DNA of 64,000 bases, from the NCBI GenBank assembly GCA_026707585.1, contig JAPOWQ010000025.1, positions 124,001 to 188,000 of the forward strand. Direction: 5' to 3'. The notes below the pieces were generated by a model that was not told the origin of the DNA, ran no database searches, and saw only the letters and a program-made list of their open reading frames with translations. The translations under genes and the position numbers were made by a program. Positions 17,398-25,136 of this stretch are shown here, in pieces. Every line of letters starts with the position of its first letter. The stretch's first letter is position 1. This DNA is from Chloroflexota bacterium. Lineage in GTDB: Bacteria; Chloroflexota; UBA11872.

Positions 17398-17751
17398 TCA
17401 GGGTTGGGCGGGTGAGCCGCAGCCGGTGGCTATGGCGAGCGCTCGGCAAACCTGCCGCATTTTGGCGGGACTCACGGAACCGACGAAGCGGTGCAACTGC
17501 CGCTGCTCCACCGTCTGCACGTGGTCCAGGTTGATGGCCGAGTCGTGCCGCAACCCCTCGTCCACGCCCACGATTACCTCACTCGGCAGCCCGCGAATCG
17601 TCGACGTGATCGGCGCGACCATCGCCGTACGCAGCAGCGGAAGCACCTCCTGCCGCGTCAGCACGACGACCGGACGTCGCTTGTCGGGTCGCTTGAAGCC
17701 GTAGTGCCAGATCTCGCCGCGGCGCGGCCCGGCGTCTAGTCCTGGGGCCAC
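17398..17751 (-). CDS. mazF: MazF/PemK-family endoribonuclease toxin
   Basis: 117 residues from a GTG at 17751. RRGEIWHYGFKRPDKRRPVVVLTRQ is the classical MazF opening with the RP-V-V-L strand; VAPITSTIRGLPSEV and INLDHVQTVEQRQL are the remaining signatures. MazF toxins cleave single-stranded RNA at short motifs. The start lies inside the antitoxin gene (16-base overlap), giving translational coupling; the frame also stays open a little upstream. Appears intact. Confidence 0.88.
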   Translation of the reverse strand: MAPGLDAGPRRGEIWHYGFKRPDKRRPVVVLTRQEVLPLLRTAMVAPITSTIRGLPSEVIVGVDEGLRHDSAINLDHVQTVEQRQLHRFVGSVSPAKMRQVCRALAIATGCGSPAQP

Positions 17752-17969
17752 GCGCCCTCGCCGGCCCACCCGTCAAGTTCGGCGTCGAGCGCGGCGGCAT
17801 CGCCATAGCCCGAGCGGTATCGGTCGGAAATGACCTCGGCCTCCTTGCGCACCAGGTACGCTGCCGCCGCCTCCCGCAGCACCGCCGATCGGCCTTGCTC
17901 CCGCACCGCCGGATCCCGGTCAAGCCGTTCCAGCAGCGCCTCGTCGAATGTCACCTGTATAGCCTTCAT
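17736..17969 (-). CDS. Ribbon-helix-helix antitoxin of the MazF toxin
   Basis: 77 residues from the ATG at 17969 (MKAIQVTFDEALLERLD). The N-terminal 45 residues are a ribbon-helix-helix: the strand KAIQVTFDE, then two helices including RSAVLREAAAAYL. The acidic C-terminus (DAALDAELDGWAGEGAWPQD type) is the toxin-binding tail. It resembles mycobacterial MazE antitoxins rather than the AbrB-like E. coli MazE. It overlaps mazF by 16 bases. It sits immediately after a broken DUF4160 frame. Confidence 0.82.
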   Translation of the reverse strand: MKAIQVTFDEALLERLDRDPAVREQGRSAVLREAAAAYLVRKEAEVISDRYRSGYGDAAALDAELDGWAGEGAWPQD

Positions 17970-18003
17970 ATACATCACAATACCACATCGCCACTCCACA
18001 CCA

Positions 18004-18078
18004 TCATTCGTGCGCCGGGGCGTGGTCGTTGAAGTACATCTGGATCACAATGCCGTAGAACCGGCAAATTTCAGGCAT
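18004..18078 (-). pseudogene. DUF4160 gene, truncated after 24 codons
   Basis: From the ATG at 18078 the frame reads MPEICRFYGIVIQMYFNDHA and stops at 18004-18006. This is an excellent match to the start of DUF4160 proteins (usually 80-90 residues, continuing HFHA-Y-GE). The ATG lies 2 bases before the stop of the DUF2442 gene, the standard coupled arrangement of DUF2442/DUF4160 pairs, although the usual order can vary. The similarity ends right where mazE begins. Confidence 0.7.
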
Positions 18079-18403
18079 CGTCCAGAACCGCCAGCGCCTG
18101 TGGCACAACGTCCGCCAGAGACTTTCCCGTCAGCTGCATGTAGAGGGCGTCCGGGCAAAGTTCCAGTTCGTTATCCCAGGCGATGGCGTCGTAGTCGGTG
18201 ATGTGCACGGCCGCAAAGCGGTCACGTTCTTTCCAGGCCGCGAACACGCCGCTGCCGGCCAGATGCGACAGGTCCACCTCACCGGCGGCGCCGTCGGAGA
18301 AGCTGAGCCAGATGCGATAGCCGTCGCGCGGTTCAACGGACGTCAGTCGAATTGGCGCCTGGGGCATTGCCCCACTCCCGGGTTCCGGCAGAGGCTCATC
18401 CAT
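18071..18403 (-). CDS. DUF2442 domain protein
   Basis: 110 residues from 18403; an internal ATG at 18367 (MPQAPIRLTSVEPRDGYRI) is equally plausible and gives 98. The motif pattern RIWLSFSDGAAGEVDLSHL, then ITDYDAIAWDNELELCPDAL, is typical of DUF2442, which usually pairs with DUF4160. Such pairs are often treated as putative toxin-antitoxin modules, but their activity is not established. Here the partner is truncated (18004-18078). Confidence 0.82.
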   Translation of the reverse strand: MDEPLPEPGSGAMPQAPIRLTSVEPRDGYRIWLSFSDGAAGEVDLSHLAGSGVFAAWKERDRFAAVHITDYDAIAWDNELELCPDALYMQLTGKSLADVVPQALAVLDDA

Positions 18404-18465
18404 GTCGGGCTCACGGTATCCCCCGCACCCCCACCGTCTCCCGCTCCAGCGCCCGCGTGTCCGAC

Positions 18466-18741
18466 CTACCGCCGCTCGGTCAGCCTGCCGGACAGGTACT
18501 TGTGGATGACGCTGGACAGCAGGGTCTGGTACGGAATGCCCTCTTCCCTCGCCCGCGCGTGGGCCAGATTGAAGTCGCGCTCTGTGACCCGCAGATTCAC
18601 GCGTTTAGTCTTGTTGAACGTCGCGCGCGCTGCTTGCCGAGCCGTCTCGATCTCGCGGTCGGCCTCCTGAGCGGACCGCAACTCGCCCCGCTCAAAGCGA
18701 CTCAGAATGTCCCGCTCTTCCGCGCTCAGCGTATCGTTCAT
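18466..18741 (-). CDS. brnA: CopG/BrnA-family antitoxin
   Basis: 91 residues. An N-terminal acidic region (LSAEERDILSRFERGEL) and a C-terminal ribbon-helix-helix (NKTKRVNLRVTERDFNLA, then EEGIPYQTLLSSVIHKYL) match the CopG-type antitoxins that partner BrnT. BrnA neutralises BrnT and represses the operon. Its start overlaps the toxin stop by 4 bases (ATGA-type), with the toxin first as is usual for brnTA. Confidence 0.88.
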   Translation of the reverse strand: MNDTLSAEERDILSRFERGELRSAQEADREIETARQAARATFNKTKRVNLRVTERDFNLAHARAREEGIPYQTLLSSVIHKYLSGRLTERR

Positions 18742-19025
18742 GTTGATCGCCTCCTCCGGTAGTCTCTGGTCGCTTTCCGGCTGGGAATGATCGTCTTCAG
18801 GAAACGAGTACCGTCACTCCCGATCACGAACGGCACAAGGTGAATGTACTGGCCGATTTCCACCACGTAGATCAACTGTCCTGGGTAGCGCTCGTAATTC
18901 GGGTGCCCCAACACGTCGACCACGCCGCCTTGCTCGATAGCGGAGACAACGCTTTCGAATGAGATCCCTCGCTCGTCGATGAGCCGTTGGTTCTTCTCCG
19001 AACTCCAGTCGAAGCCGATGCCCAT
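18738..19025 (-). CDS. brnT: BrnT-family ribonuclease toxin
   Basis: 95 residues from the ATG at 19025 (MGIGFDWSSEKNQRLIDERG). DWSSEKN...GISFESVVSAIEQG is the BrnT fold opening, followed by YVVEIGQYIHLVPFVIGSDG and the basic end FLKTIIPSRKATRDYRRR, which carries the conserved R/K-A-T-R-Y block. BrnT is a RelE-like RNase. The ATG lies 6 bases beyond a recognisable -10 box, so the mRNA may be leaderless. Confidence 0.88.
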   Translation of the reverse strand: MGIGFDWSSEKNQRLIDERGISFESVVSAIEQGGVVDVLGHPNYERYPGQLIYVVEIGQYIHLVPFVIGSDGTRFLKTIIPSRKATRDYRRRRST

Positions 19026-19031
19026 GCACCT

Positions 19032-19060
19032 ATTGTCATGCAATGTGTGCGTTTTGGCAA
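19032..19060 (-). promoter_or_regulatory. Predicted brnTA promoter
   Basis: On the minus strand TTGCCA (19055-19060) and GACAAT (19032-19037) are separated by exactly 17 bases. Transcription would start at or next to the brnT ATG, and no Shine-Dalgarno precedes it. BrnA operators usually overlap this region. Confidence 0.45.
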
Positions 19061-19188
19061 CACCGTGTGTCCGGCCTGGGCGCGGGCGAACCATTGACCA
19101 CGGCGTCTGACCATTGGCTCCACGGATAGCTCGTACGGTCATCCATTGCGCAGCGACGCGCTTCGATCGTTGCTAGGCTGCCCGCCTT

Positions 19189-19356
19189 CTACGAGTTGCT
19201 ACCCACGATCTCAGCCAGCACCCCTTCGGTCTCCCGCTCTACCGCCAGAATGTCTGCCCGTATCTCCGCCAGCGACCGCAGCCGCTGAGACTTGTAGAAG
19301 TGCCGCGCAAAGCTCATCTCGCATCCAACTTTCGTGCGCGACGCCACGGACCTGAT
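19189..19356 (-). pseudogene. C-terminal relic of a type I restriction DNA methylase (HsdM)
   Basis: The minus-strand frame ends SRTKVGCEMSFARHFYKSQ, then LAEIRADILAVERETEGVL and EIVGSNS. This matches the extreme C-terminus of N-6 adenine methylases of type I systems (K-GYEI-F-R-FYK...L-EIRADILALE-E-EGLL). Only about 55 codons remain. No catalytic NPPY/F motif, HsdS or HsdR is found upstream, so the locus is a remnant of a lost restriction system. Confidence 0.65.
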
Positions 19357-20173
19357 ACCCGGCGCGAACGGCAGCGCCACGCGCCGTCCAGACGCCTCGC
19401 CCCCTGGCTCCGGTCAGCGGTGACTGTTCGGTGTACCGCGGACCCGGATTCGGCTCGAACTCAACCATGGCGGAGCGGCGACCCGGAGGGATCGGTACGA
19501 GCCGCGCACCGGGTCGGCCCGAGTCCCCTTCAGTCGGCTGCCGACCCTATACCTTCGAACTGGCGGATGCCAACGCCTGCTCGAACGTCGTGACCTCCTG
19601 GACCCCGCGCCGCTCGCAGCCGGACAGATGGCAGAGATCCCTGCCTCGCTACACAGGGTGCCGATCACCCGTCTGAGTCGATGGACGCCTCGGCGCATGC
19701 ACTCATGCGCACGAACCCAACGCACGCTTGGCACAGTGGCAGATCGGGGGATGGGCCTGTGAAGCGCCACTGGCTCGGCGGTCCGTCGGGCCAGCCCGGG
19801 CAGTTCCGGCAGAAATGCCAGTAGTGACGAAGTTGCCAGACCATCGGCGCAACGTCGCGCTCGCGGGCGTGGCCGAGTCTGCGGTAGAGGCGATAGGAGG
19901 AGATAACCGCACCACCAGCGACGCGCGCGGCGTCTCAGCGTATCCCACGCGCCCCGGCGAACTTTAGGCCGCCAATCCGTTCTCCGTCAGCCAGTCGTAG
20001 GTCACGATGATCGTCGTCATTGGAGTGTTGCGACAGCCTCCCCGCGGGGCCGGGTGGCCAGGCGGGCGCCTGTCGGCAACAACCTGAGCGTGCGACTCGC
20101 GAAGCTGGACACCCGGGCCTTGCAGATTGAACACACAGGCGACGACACGGCAGACGCCCCCTGCCGACTCGCC
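19357..20173. other. Gene-poor stretch, about 0.8 kb
   Basis: No frame here has convincing protein character; the open frames are short, low-complexity and mutually overlapping. Two scraps read like protein ends on the minus strand: CHLSGCERRG...TTFEQALASA around 19550-19660, and MTTIIVTYDWLTENGLAA at 19967-20023. Neither can be assigned. A tight palindrome (CAGGCG-GG-CGCCTG) lies near 20059-20072. It probably consists of eroded accessory DNA continuing from the HsdM relic. Confidence 0.5.
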
Positions 20174-22048
20174 CTACCGGGAGACCTTGCCCCGCAGTGC
20201 CGCCGCGTCGATGTCCTCGCCGCCCGTCGAAAGCCCCAGCGTGTACAGGTTGTAGTACAGCCCCGCCTTCGCCAGCAGCTGCGCGTGCGTGCCCCGCTCC
20301 ACGATGCGGCCCTGGTCCAGCACCAGCACCTCCGTCGCGTTCCGCACCGTCGAAAGCCGGTGCGCGATCACGAAGCTGGTGCGCCCTCGCATCATCGTCT
20401 CCATCGCGTCCTGGATGATGCCCTCCGTCTGCGTGTCCACCGAACTGGTCGCCTCGTCCAGCACCAGCACCCGCGGGTCGGTCAGCAACGCCCGCGCAAA
20501 CGACACCAGTTGCCGCTGTCCCGTCGACAGCCCGCCGCCCCGTTCCTCGATCGGCGTGTCGTACCCGAACGGCAGGCTGTCCACGAACTCATGCAGCCGC
20601 ACCGCCTTCGCAACCTCGATGACTTCCTCGCGCGTGGCGTCCGCCCGCCCATACGCGATGTTGTCGTGAATGCTCCCGCTGAACAGGAACGGCTCCTGCA
20701 GCACCAGCCCGATCTGCCGCCGCAGCGAAGCCTGGCTGACCCGGCGCACGTCGTGTCCGTCGATCCGCACCGCTCCGGCGCTGGCGTCGTAGAACCGCAG
20801 CAGCAGGTTAATGATCGTGGTCTTCCCGGCCCCCGTGGCGCCCACCAGCGCGATCCGGTCGCCCGGCTTCGCCACGATGTCGGCCTCGTGCAGCACCGGC
20901 CGGCCCGCCTCGTAGGCAAAGCTCACCCGGTCGAACCGCACTTCGCCCCGGACTCGCGGCAACTCCCGGGCGTCGGGCTCGTCGTGCATCGTTTCGTCGG
21001 TGTCCAGGATCTCGAACACCCGCTCCGCCGACGTCATCGCGGCCTGGATCGCGCCCCAGCGCGTGGCCAATTCCTGCACCGGCCCGAAGAACCGCTCGAT
21101 GTACAGCACGAAGGCCGTCACCACGCCCAACGTCACCGTGTCCGACCCGTCCAGCACAAACGATCCGCCCAGCCACAACACCAGCCCGGTCGAGATCGCC
21201 GTGAAGACCTCCACCGCCGGCTCGGCCGACGAAGTTACCGTCATCGCGCGCATTTGCGATTGCGCCTGGGCATGGTTCACCTCGTCGAAGCGCCGCGCGT
21301 TGACCTCCTCGCGAGTGAAGGCCTGGATCACCCGCATGCCCAGGATCGACTCGGCCAGCACCCCGTTCAACGTGGACGTCCGCGTCCGCATCACCCGATA
21401 GGCGGACTGCGCCACCCGCGCGAATACGATGCCGCTCAGCAGCATCAGCGGCGACACCGCCACCGCGATCAGCGTGAGTTCCCAGCTCAACAGCGACATC
21501 GCCACCAGGATCCCGATCAGGATCACCACGTCGGCCACCAGCCCGATCGCCCCTTCGGTGACTGCCTCCCCGATCTGTTCCACGTCCGACGCCATCCGGC
21601 CGATCAGCCGTCCGGTGATCTGCCGGTCGTAGAAGCCCAGGGGCAACGACTGGTACTTGCGGAACATCTCCATCCGCATGGTTTGCAACATGCTTTGGCC
21701 GATGCCGGCATTGATCAGCAACTGGGCCGCGGTGGCGCCGGCCTGCCCCAGCGTGATAGCCAGGAACGCCAGGCCGGCCATAGTGAGCACCCCGGCGTCG
21801 CGGGCTCGAATACCGTCGTCAATCGCCAGTCCGATCACCGCCGGCTGCGCCATTGTCGTCCCGGCAACCACGAGCACCGCCGCGGCTGCAGCCAGCAGGC
21901 GCCGCCGGTCTCGTGCCAGGTACCCGAGCAGTCGCCAAAGGACACGCCGGTCGAATCCTTCGAAACCGCTCTCTTCCTGGACAAACGTCCCGCGGGCCTG
22001 GGACGTTCCCATCCCCATGCCCATTCCTGACCCCATGCCCATCCTCAT
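20174..22048 (-). CDS. ABC transporter, fused permease and ATPase (exporter half 2)
   Basis: 624 residues. It has an N-terminal Met/Gly-rich leader (MRMGMGSGMGMGMGTSQARG), then a six-helix type I exporter domain (about 35-345). The ATPase domain has Walker A VGATGAGKTT, signature LSTGQRQLVSFARAL, Walker B VLVLDEATSSVD and the H-loop IAHRLST. It overlaps the next exporter gene upstream by 4 bases. Adjacent pairs of this kind generally form heterodimeric exporters of lipids, drugs or peptides. The ABC signature is LSTGQ rather than LSGGQ, one sign of an asymmetric heterodimer. Confidence 0.93.
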   Translation of the reverse strand: MRMGMGSGMGMGMGTSQARGTFVQEESGFEGFDRRVLWRLLGYLARDRRRLLAAAAAVLVVAGTTMAQPAVIGLAIDDGIRARDAGVLTMAGLAFLAITLGQAGATAAQLLINAGIGQSMLQTMRMEMFRKYQSLPLGFYDRQITGRLIGRMASDVEQIGEAVTEGAIGLVADVVILIGILVAMSLLSWELTLIAVAVSPLMLLSGIVFARVAQSAYRVMRTRTSTLNGVLAESILGMRVIQAFTREEVNARRFDEVNHAQAQSQMRAMTVTSSAEPAVEVFTAISTGLVLWLGGSFVLDGSDTVTLGVVTAFVLYIERFFGPVQELATRWGAIQAAMTSAERVFEILDTDETMHDEPDARELPRVRGEVRFDRVSFAYEAGRPVLHEADIVAKPGDRIALVGATGAGKTTIINLLLRFYDASAGAVRIDGHDVRRVSQASLRRQIGLVLQEPFLFSGSIHDNIAYGRADATREEVIEVAKAVRLHEFVDSLPFGYDTPIEERGGGLSTGQRQLVSFARALLTDPRVLVLDEATSSVDTQTEGIIQDAMETMMRGRTSFVIAHRLSTVRNATEVLVLDQGRIVERGTHAQLLAKAGLYYNLYTLGLSTGGEDIDAAALRGKVSR

Positions 22049-23763
22049 GCGCCTGCCGCCTCCGCCGCCGCCAGGTCCGCGCGCGCCTCCTCCGCCTGTT
22101 GAACCTGGAGGTTATAGAGGTCGCGGTAGAACCCCGGCCTCGAGAGCAACTCGGCATGCGTCCCCCGGTCGGCGATGCGCCGGTCGTCCACCACCAGGAT
22201 TTCGTCCGCGTGCTCAACGGAGCTGATGCGCTGCGACACGATGAACGTCGTCCGTCCACCTGCCCGCCGCCGCAGCGCCTCCTGGATCCGACGCTCGGTC
22301 TCGGTATCCACGCTGCTCGTCGCGTCGTCCAGGATCAGAATCGCCGACTCGCGCAGCAGCGCCCTTGCAATCGTCAGCCGCTGCCGCTGCCCGCCCGACA
22401 GCCCAACGCCGCGCTCTCCGATGACCGTCTCGAATCCTTCGGGCATCTCCAGGATGAAGTCATAGGCCTGCGCGTCCTTTGCGGCCGCGATCACCTCGTC
22501 GAGCCCGGCATCCGGATTGCCGTAGGCGATGTTGTTGCGCACGGTGTCGGAAAACAGGAAGGGATCCTGAGGCACGATCGACACTGCCGAGCGCAGGCTT
22601 CCCAGGTTAAAGCTCCGTACATCCCGGCCATCCACCCGCACCGCGCCGCCCGCCGCGTCGTAATAGCGCGCGATCAGGTTCAGCAGGCTGGTCTTGCCCG
22701 ACCCGGTCGGTCCCACGACGCCGACCACATCGCCGGCCTCGACCGCCGCACTGACCCCGGATACGACCGCTCGCCGGTTGAACGCAATGTCCACACCGTC
22801 GTAATCCACCCGACCCCTGACACGCGTCAGCCTGGCCGCGTCCGGTGGACTCTCGATCCCCACCGGCTCATCCAGCAATCCGAACACACGATCAGCCGAA
22901 ACCGCCGTGCGCGCCACCTGCTGCACGATGAAACCAAGCCGCCGCGACGGCTGAATCAGCCGTGTGAAGTAGTAGTAGAACGCCAGCAGCACGCCCACCG
23001 AAATCGCCCCGTCAATGGCCAGCAGTCCGCCCGCCCAGATCACCACCAGCGAGCCGATGCCGGTCAGCAGCAACATGAGCGGCATGGCCCGCGCGCGCAG
23101 CCGGATTGGCGCCAGCGCCCGCTCGCGCATCAGCTCGGACTCGGCCCCAAACGCCTCGATTTCGCGCTCTTCCGTGGCGAACGCCTTGACCACCCGGATC
23201 CCGTTCAGGTTCTCCGTCAGCACCCGCGTCAACTGCGCCTGCTGGCTCCGGTAGGCCAGCCACATCGGCCGCACCACCCGCCCATAGACTGTGGCCACAA
23301 TCACCATCAGCGCCAGCACAGCGAGGGCCATCAGGGTCAACTGCGCACTGGCAATCACCATTCCCGTCACGATCACGACGTAAATGCCAGCCGTTCGCAC
23401 GGCTTCCATGACTCCGTAACCTGTGAAACCCTGCACCGTCCGGGTATCGCTGATCGCCAGCGTGATCACGTCGCCGCTATCCACCCGGTCGTAGTAGGCG
23501 TACGGCAGGCGCTGCAACTTGTCGTATACCTCATTCCGCAGTTGGCGGCTGATCCCCGCCTGGTACCAGCGCTGGCAGAACCTGGCGCCAAACAGCGCGG
23601 CCCCGCGCAGCACGATCAGGACTGCCGCGAGCAGTGAGAGCCCCACAAGGCGTGAGCGGTCGCCCGCCACGATGCCCTCGTCGATGACCCGCTGCAAAAC
23701 CTGCGGCACGATGAGGTCCATGGCGGCCGACACCAGCCAGACCAGTACGCTCAGCAGCGCCAC
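22045..23763 (-). CDS. ABC transporter, fused permease and ATPase (exporter half 1)
   Basis: At least 572 residues from the GTG at 23763. ATPase motifs are VGPTGSGKTSLLNL, LSGGQRQRLTIARALL and ILILDDATSSVD; in the last, the catalytic Glu after Walker B is Asp, and the H-loop His is Gln (VSQRISS). These are the degenerate-site features of heterodimeric exporters. The GTG start cuts into the first helix: 16 more in-frame codons upstream read WRTLAYIRSYWPV, typical of this family, back to 23811, but with no ordinary start codon. The 3' end overlaps the partner gene by 4 bases. Confidence 0.92.
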   Translation of the reverse strand: MALLSVLVWLVSAAMDLIVPQVLQRVIDEGIVAGDRSRLVGLSLLAAVLIVLRGAALFGARFCQRWYQAGISRQLRNEVYDKLQRLPYAYYDRVDSGDVITLAISDTRTVQGFTGYGVMEAVRTAGIYVVIVTGMVIASAQLTLMALAVLALMVIVATVYGRVVRPMWLAYRSQQAQLTRVLTENLNGIRVVKAFATEEREIEAFGAESELMRERALAPIRLRARAMPLMLLLTGIGSLVVIWAGGLLAIDGAISVGVLLAFYYYFTRLIQPSRRLGFIVQQVARTAVSADRVFGLLDEPVGIESPPDAARLTRVRGRVDYDGVDIAFNRRAVVSGVSAAVEAGDVVGVVGPTGSGKTSLLNLIARYYDAAGGAVRVDGRDVRSFNLGSLRSAVSIVPQDPFLFSDTVRNNIAYGNPDAGLDEVIAAAKDAQAYDFILEMPEGFETVIGERGVGLSGGQRQRLTIARALLRESAILILDDATSSVDTETERRIQEALRRRAGGRTTFIVSQRISSVEHADEILVVDDRRIADRGTHAELLSRPGFYRDLYNLQVQQAEEARADLAAAEAAGA

Positions 23764-23807
23764 CGGCCAGTACGAGCGGATGTAGGCGAGCGTTCGCCAG
23801 ATGGACC

Positions 23808-25046
23808 TTATGGCTTGGCCTCGTCCTTGGACGCCTCAGAAGTCGCTCTTGCTGGACACGCGTCGTCCTCGATTCCGGGGCTCGGCACTTCCGGCGCAGC
23901 CGGCGGCGGAGATCCGGGCACGTCGCTCGCCGCCGCCGCCAATGCGATACGCGTCCGTCGTCGCTGCATCACAAGGAATTCCCTGAGAAAGCCTCGCAGG
24001 GTCGTCCAAAGCAGCGCGCCGATCGGAATCCCGAACAGCACGCCCCAGAATCCCGCCGCGATGCCGCCCAGGATCACGCTTGACAAGACCACGATCGGAT
24101 TCACGCCAATCGCCGTCCCCATGATTCGCGGCTTCACCACGTTTTCAATCGCCAGGGACACTAGCGCCAGCGCAACCCCAACCCAGATTGCTAGGTCGAG
24201 ACGAACCGTAAACGCCATGATCGTCGGAATCGCCATGCCCACGATCATGCCGAAGAAGGGGATGAACATCAGGATGCCGGTACCGACCGCGACCAGCAGG
24301 CCAAACTCCAGCCCCGCGATCAGATACGCCACCACCACCGCGATTCCCCAGATAACCGACGCCAGAAACTGGCCGCCCATCCACGCCCCAAACGTGTGCT
24401 CGCTGGCCCGCACGCCGCGGTGCAGGCGCGCCGCCCAATTCGGAGGCAGGGCGTCCGCCAGCCGGTCCACGCCTCGGTCCCAGCCCAGGACCAGATAGAA
24501 CGAGATGATCAATGTCACGATCGTGGCGGCCACGCCGCCCGCAATCGTTCCCGTTGTCGTGATGACGCCGCTTGCCAGCTCCTGTCCCATCGACGCCAGG
24601 TTGTGGCTGACATCCTCCGTGACCGTACCGACGATGTCGTCCGGCGCGCCCAGGCCCGAAAGCCAGGTTTGCAGGTTGCTCAAACCCTCCGGTATCCCCC
24701 GGGCCTGCGCCGTCAGGCTCTCCGCGGCGTGCCCGACTTCCGTAAAGAATGGTGGCAGCACAAAAAACAGGCTCACGCCCGCGATGCCCAGCACCACCAG
24801 GTACACCAGGGCCGACGCGACTGGACGTGGAATCCGCAGCCGCTGCAGCAAGCGCACCGGGCCCAGCGTCGCCACCGTGACAATCCAGGCCACCAGCAAC
24901 ATCACCACAAAGACGCCGGCCTGGCTCAACACGCCCCACAGGAATTGCAGCAGCCAAGCGGCCGCCACGGCAATGCCGAGGTAGATCAGGATTAGAAGAG
25001 GACGCTGAGTCTCGACGGGCGAGGTTCCTTCGTGGACCGCTCGCAA
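23808..25046 (-). CDS. AI-2E family transporter (PF01594 type permease)
   Basis: 412 residues from a TTG at 25046. Hydrophobic helices are at about 17-36, 41-60 and 67-90, followed by a long soluble segment (VGHAAESLTAQARGIPEGLS) and a C-terminal block of helices with the family motifs GIPIGALLWTTLRGF and PRIMGTAIGVNPIVVLSSV. The family includes TqsA-like and Na+/H+ antiporter-like exporters; a substrate cannot be inferred. A Pro-rich charged tail ends the protein. It lies upstream of the ABC pair on the same strand and diverges from uvrC. GGAGG directly abuts the TTG, so the start is uncertain. Confidence 0.85.
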   Translation of the reverse strand: MRAVHEGTSPVETQRPLLILIYLGIAVAAAWLLQFLWGVLSQAGVFVVMLLVAWIVTVATLGPVRLLQRLRIPRPVASALVYLVVLGIAGVSLFFVLPPFFTEVGHAAESLTAQARGIPEGLSNLQTWLSGLGAPDDIVGTVTEDVSHNLASMGQELASGVITTTGTIAGGVAATIVTLIISFYLVLGWDRGVDRLADALPPNWAARLHRGVRASEHTFGAWMGGQFLASVIWGIAVVVAYLIAGLEFGLLVAVGTGILMFIPFFGMIVGMAIPTIMAFTVRLDLAIWVGVALALVSLAIENVVKPRIMGTAIGVNPIVVLSSVILGGIAAGFWGVLFGIPIGALLWTTLRGFLREFLVMQRRRTRIALAAAASDVPGSPPPAAPEVPSPGIEDDACPARATSEASKDEAKP

Positions 25047-25136
25047 CCTCCGATTCTATCCGCCCGGCAGCCGCTCCCGACCTGCCTAGAATTGGTTGCC
25101 GCGGCGCACCGCGCACCGTGTCGCACCGCAGATGAA

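Noticed and set aside
20054-22030. 658-codon open frame opposite an ABC exporter
   Set aside because: Antisense of the exporter; His/Arg/Gln-rich composition typical of the complementary frame in high-GC DNA.
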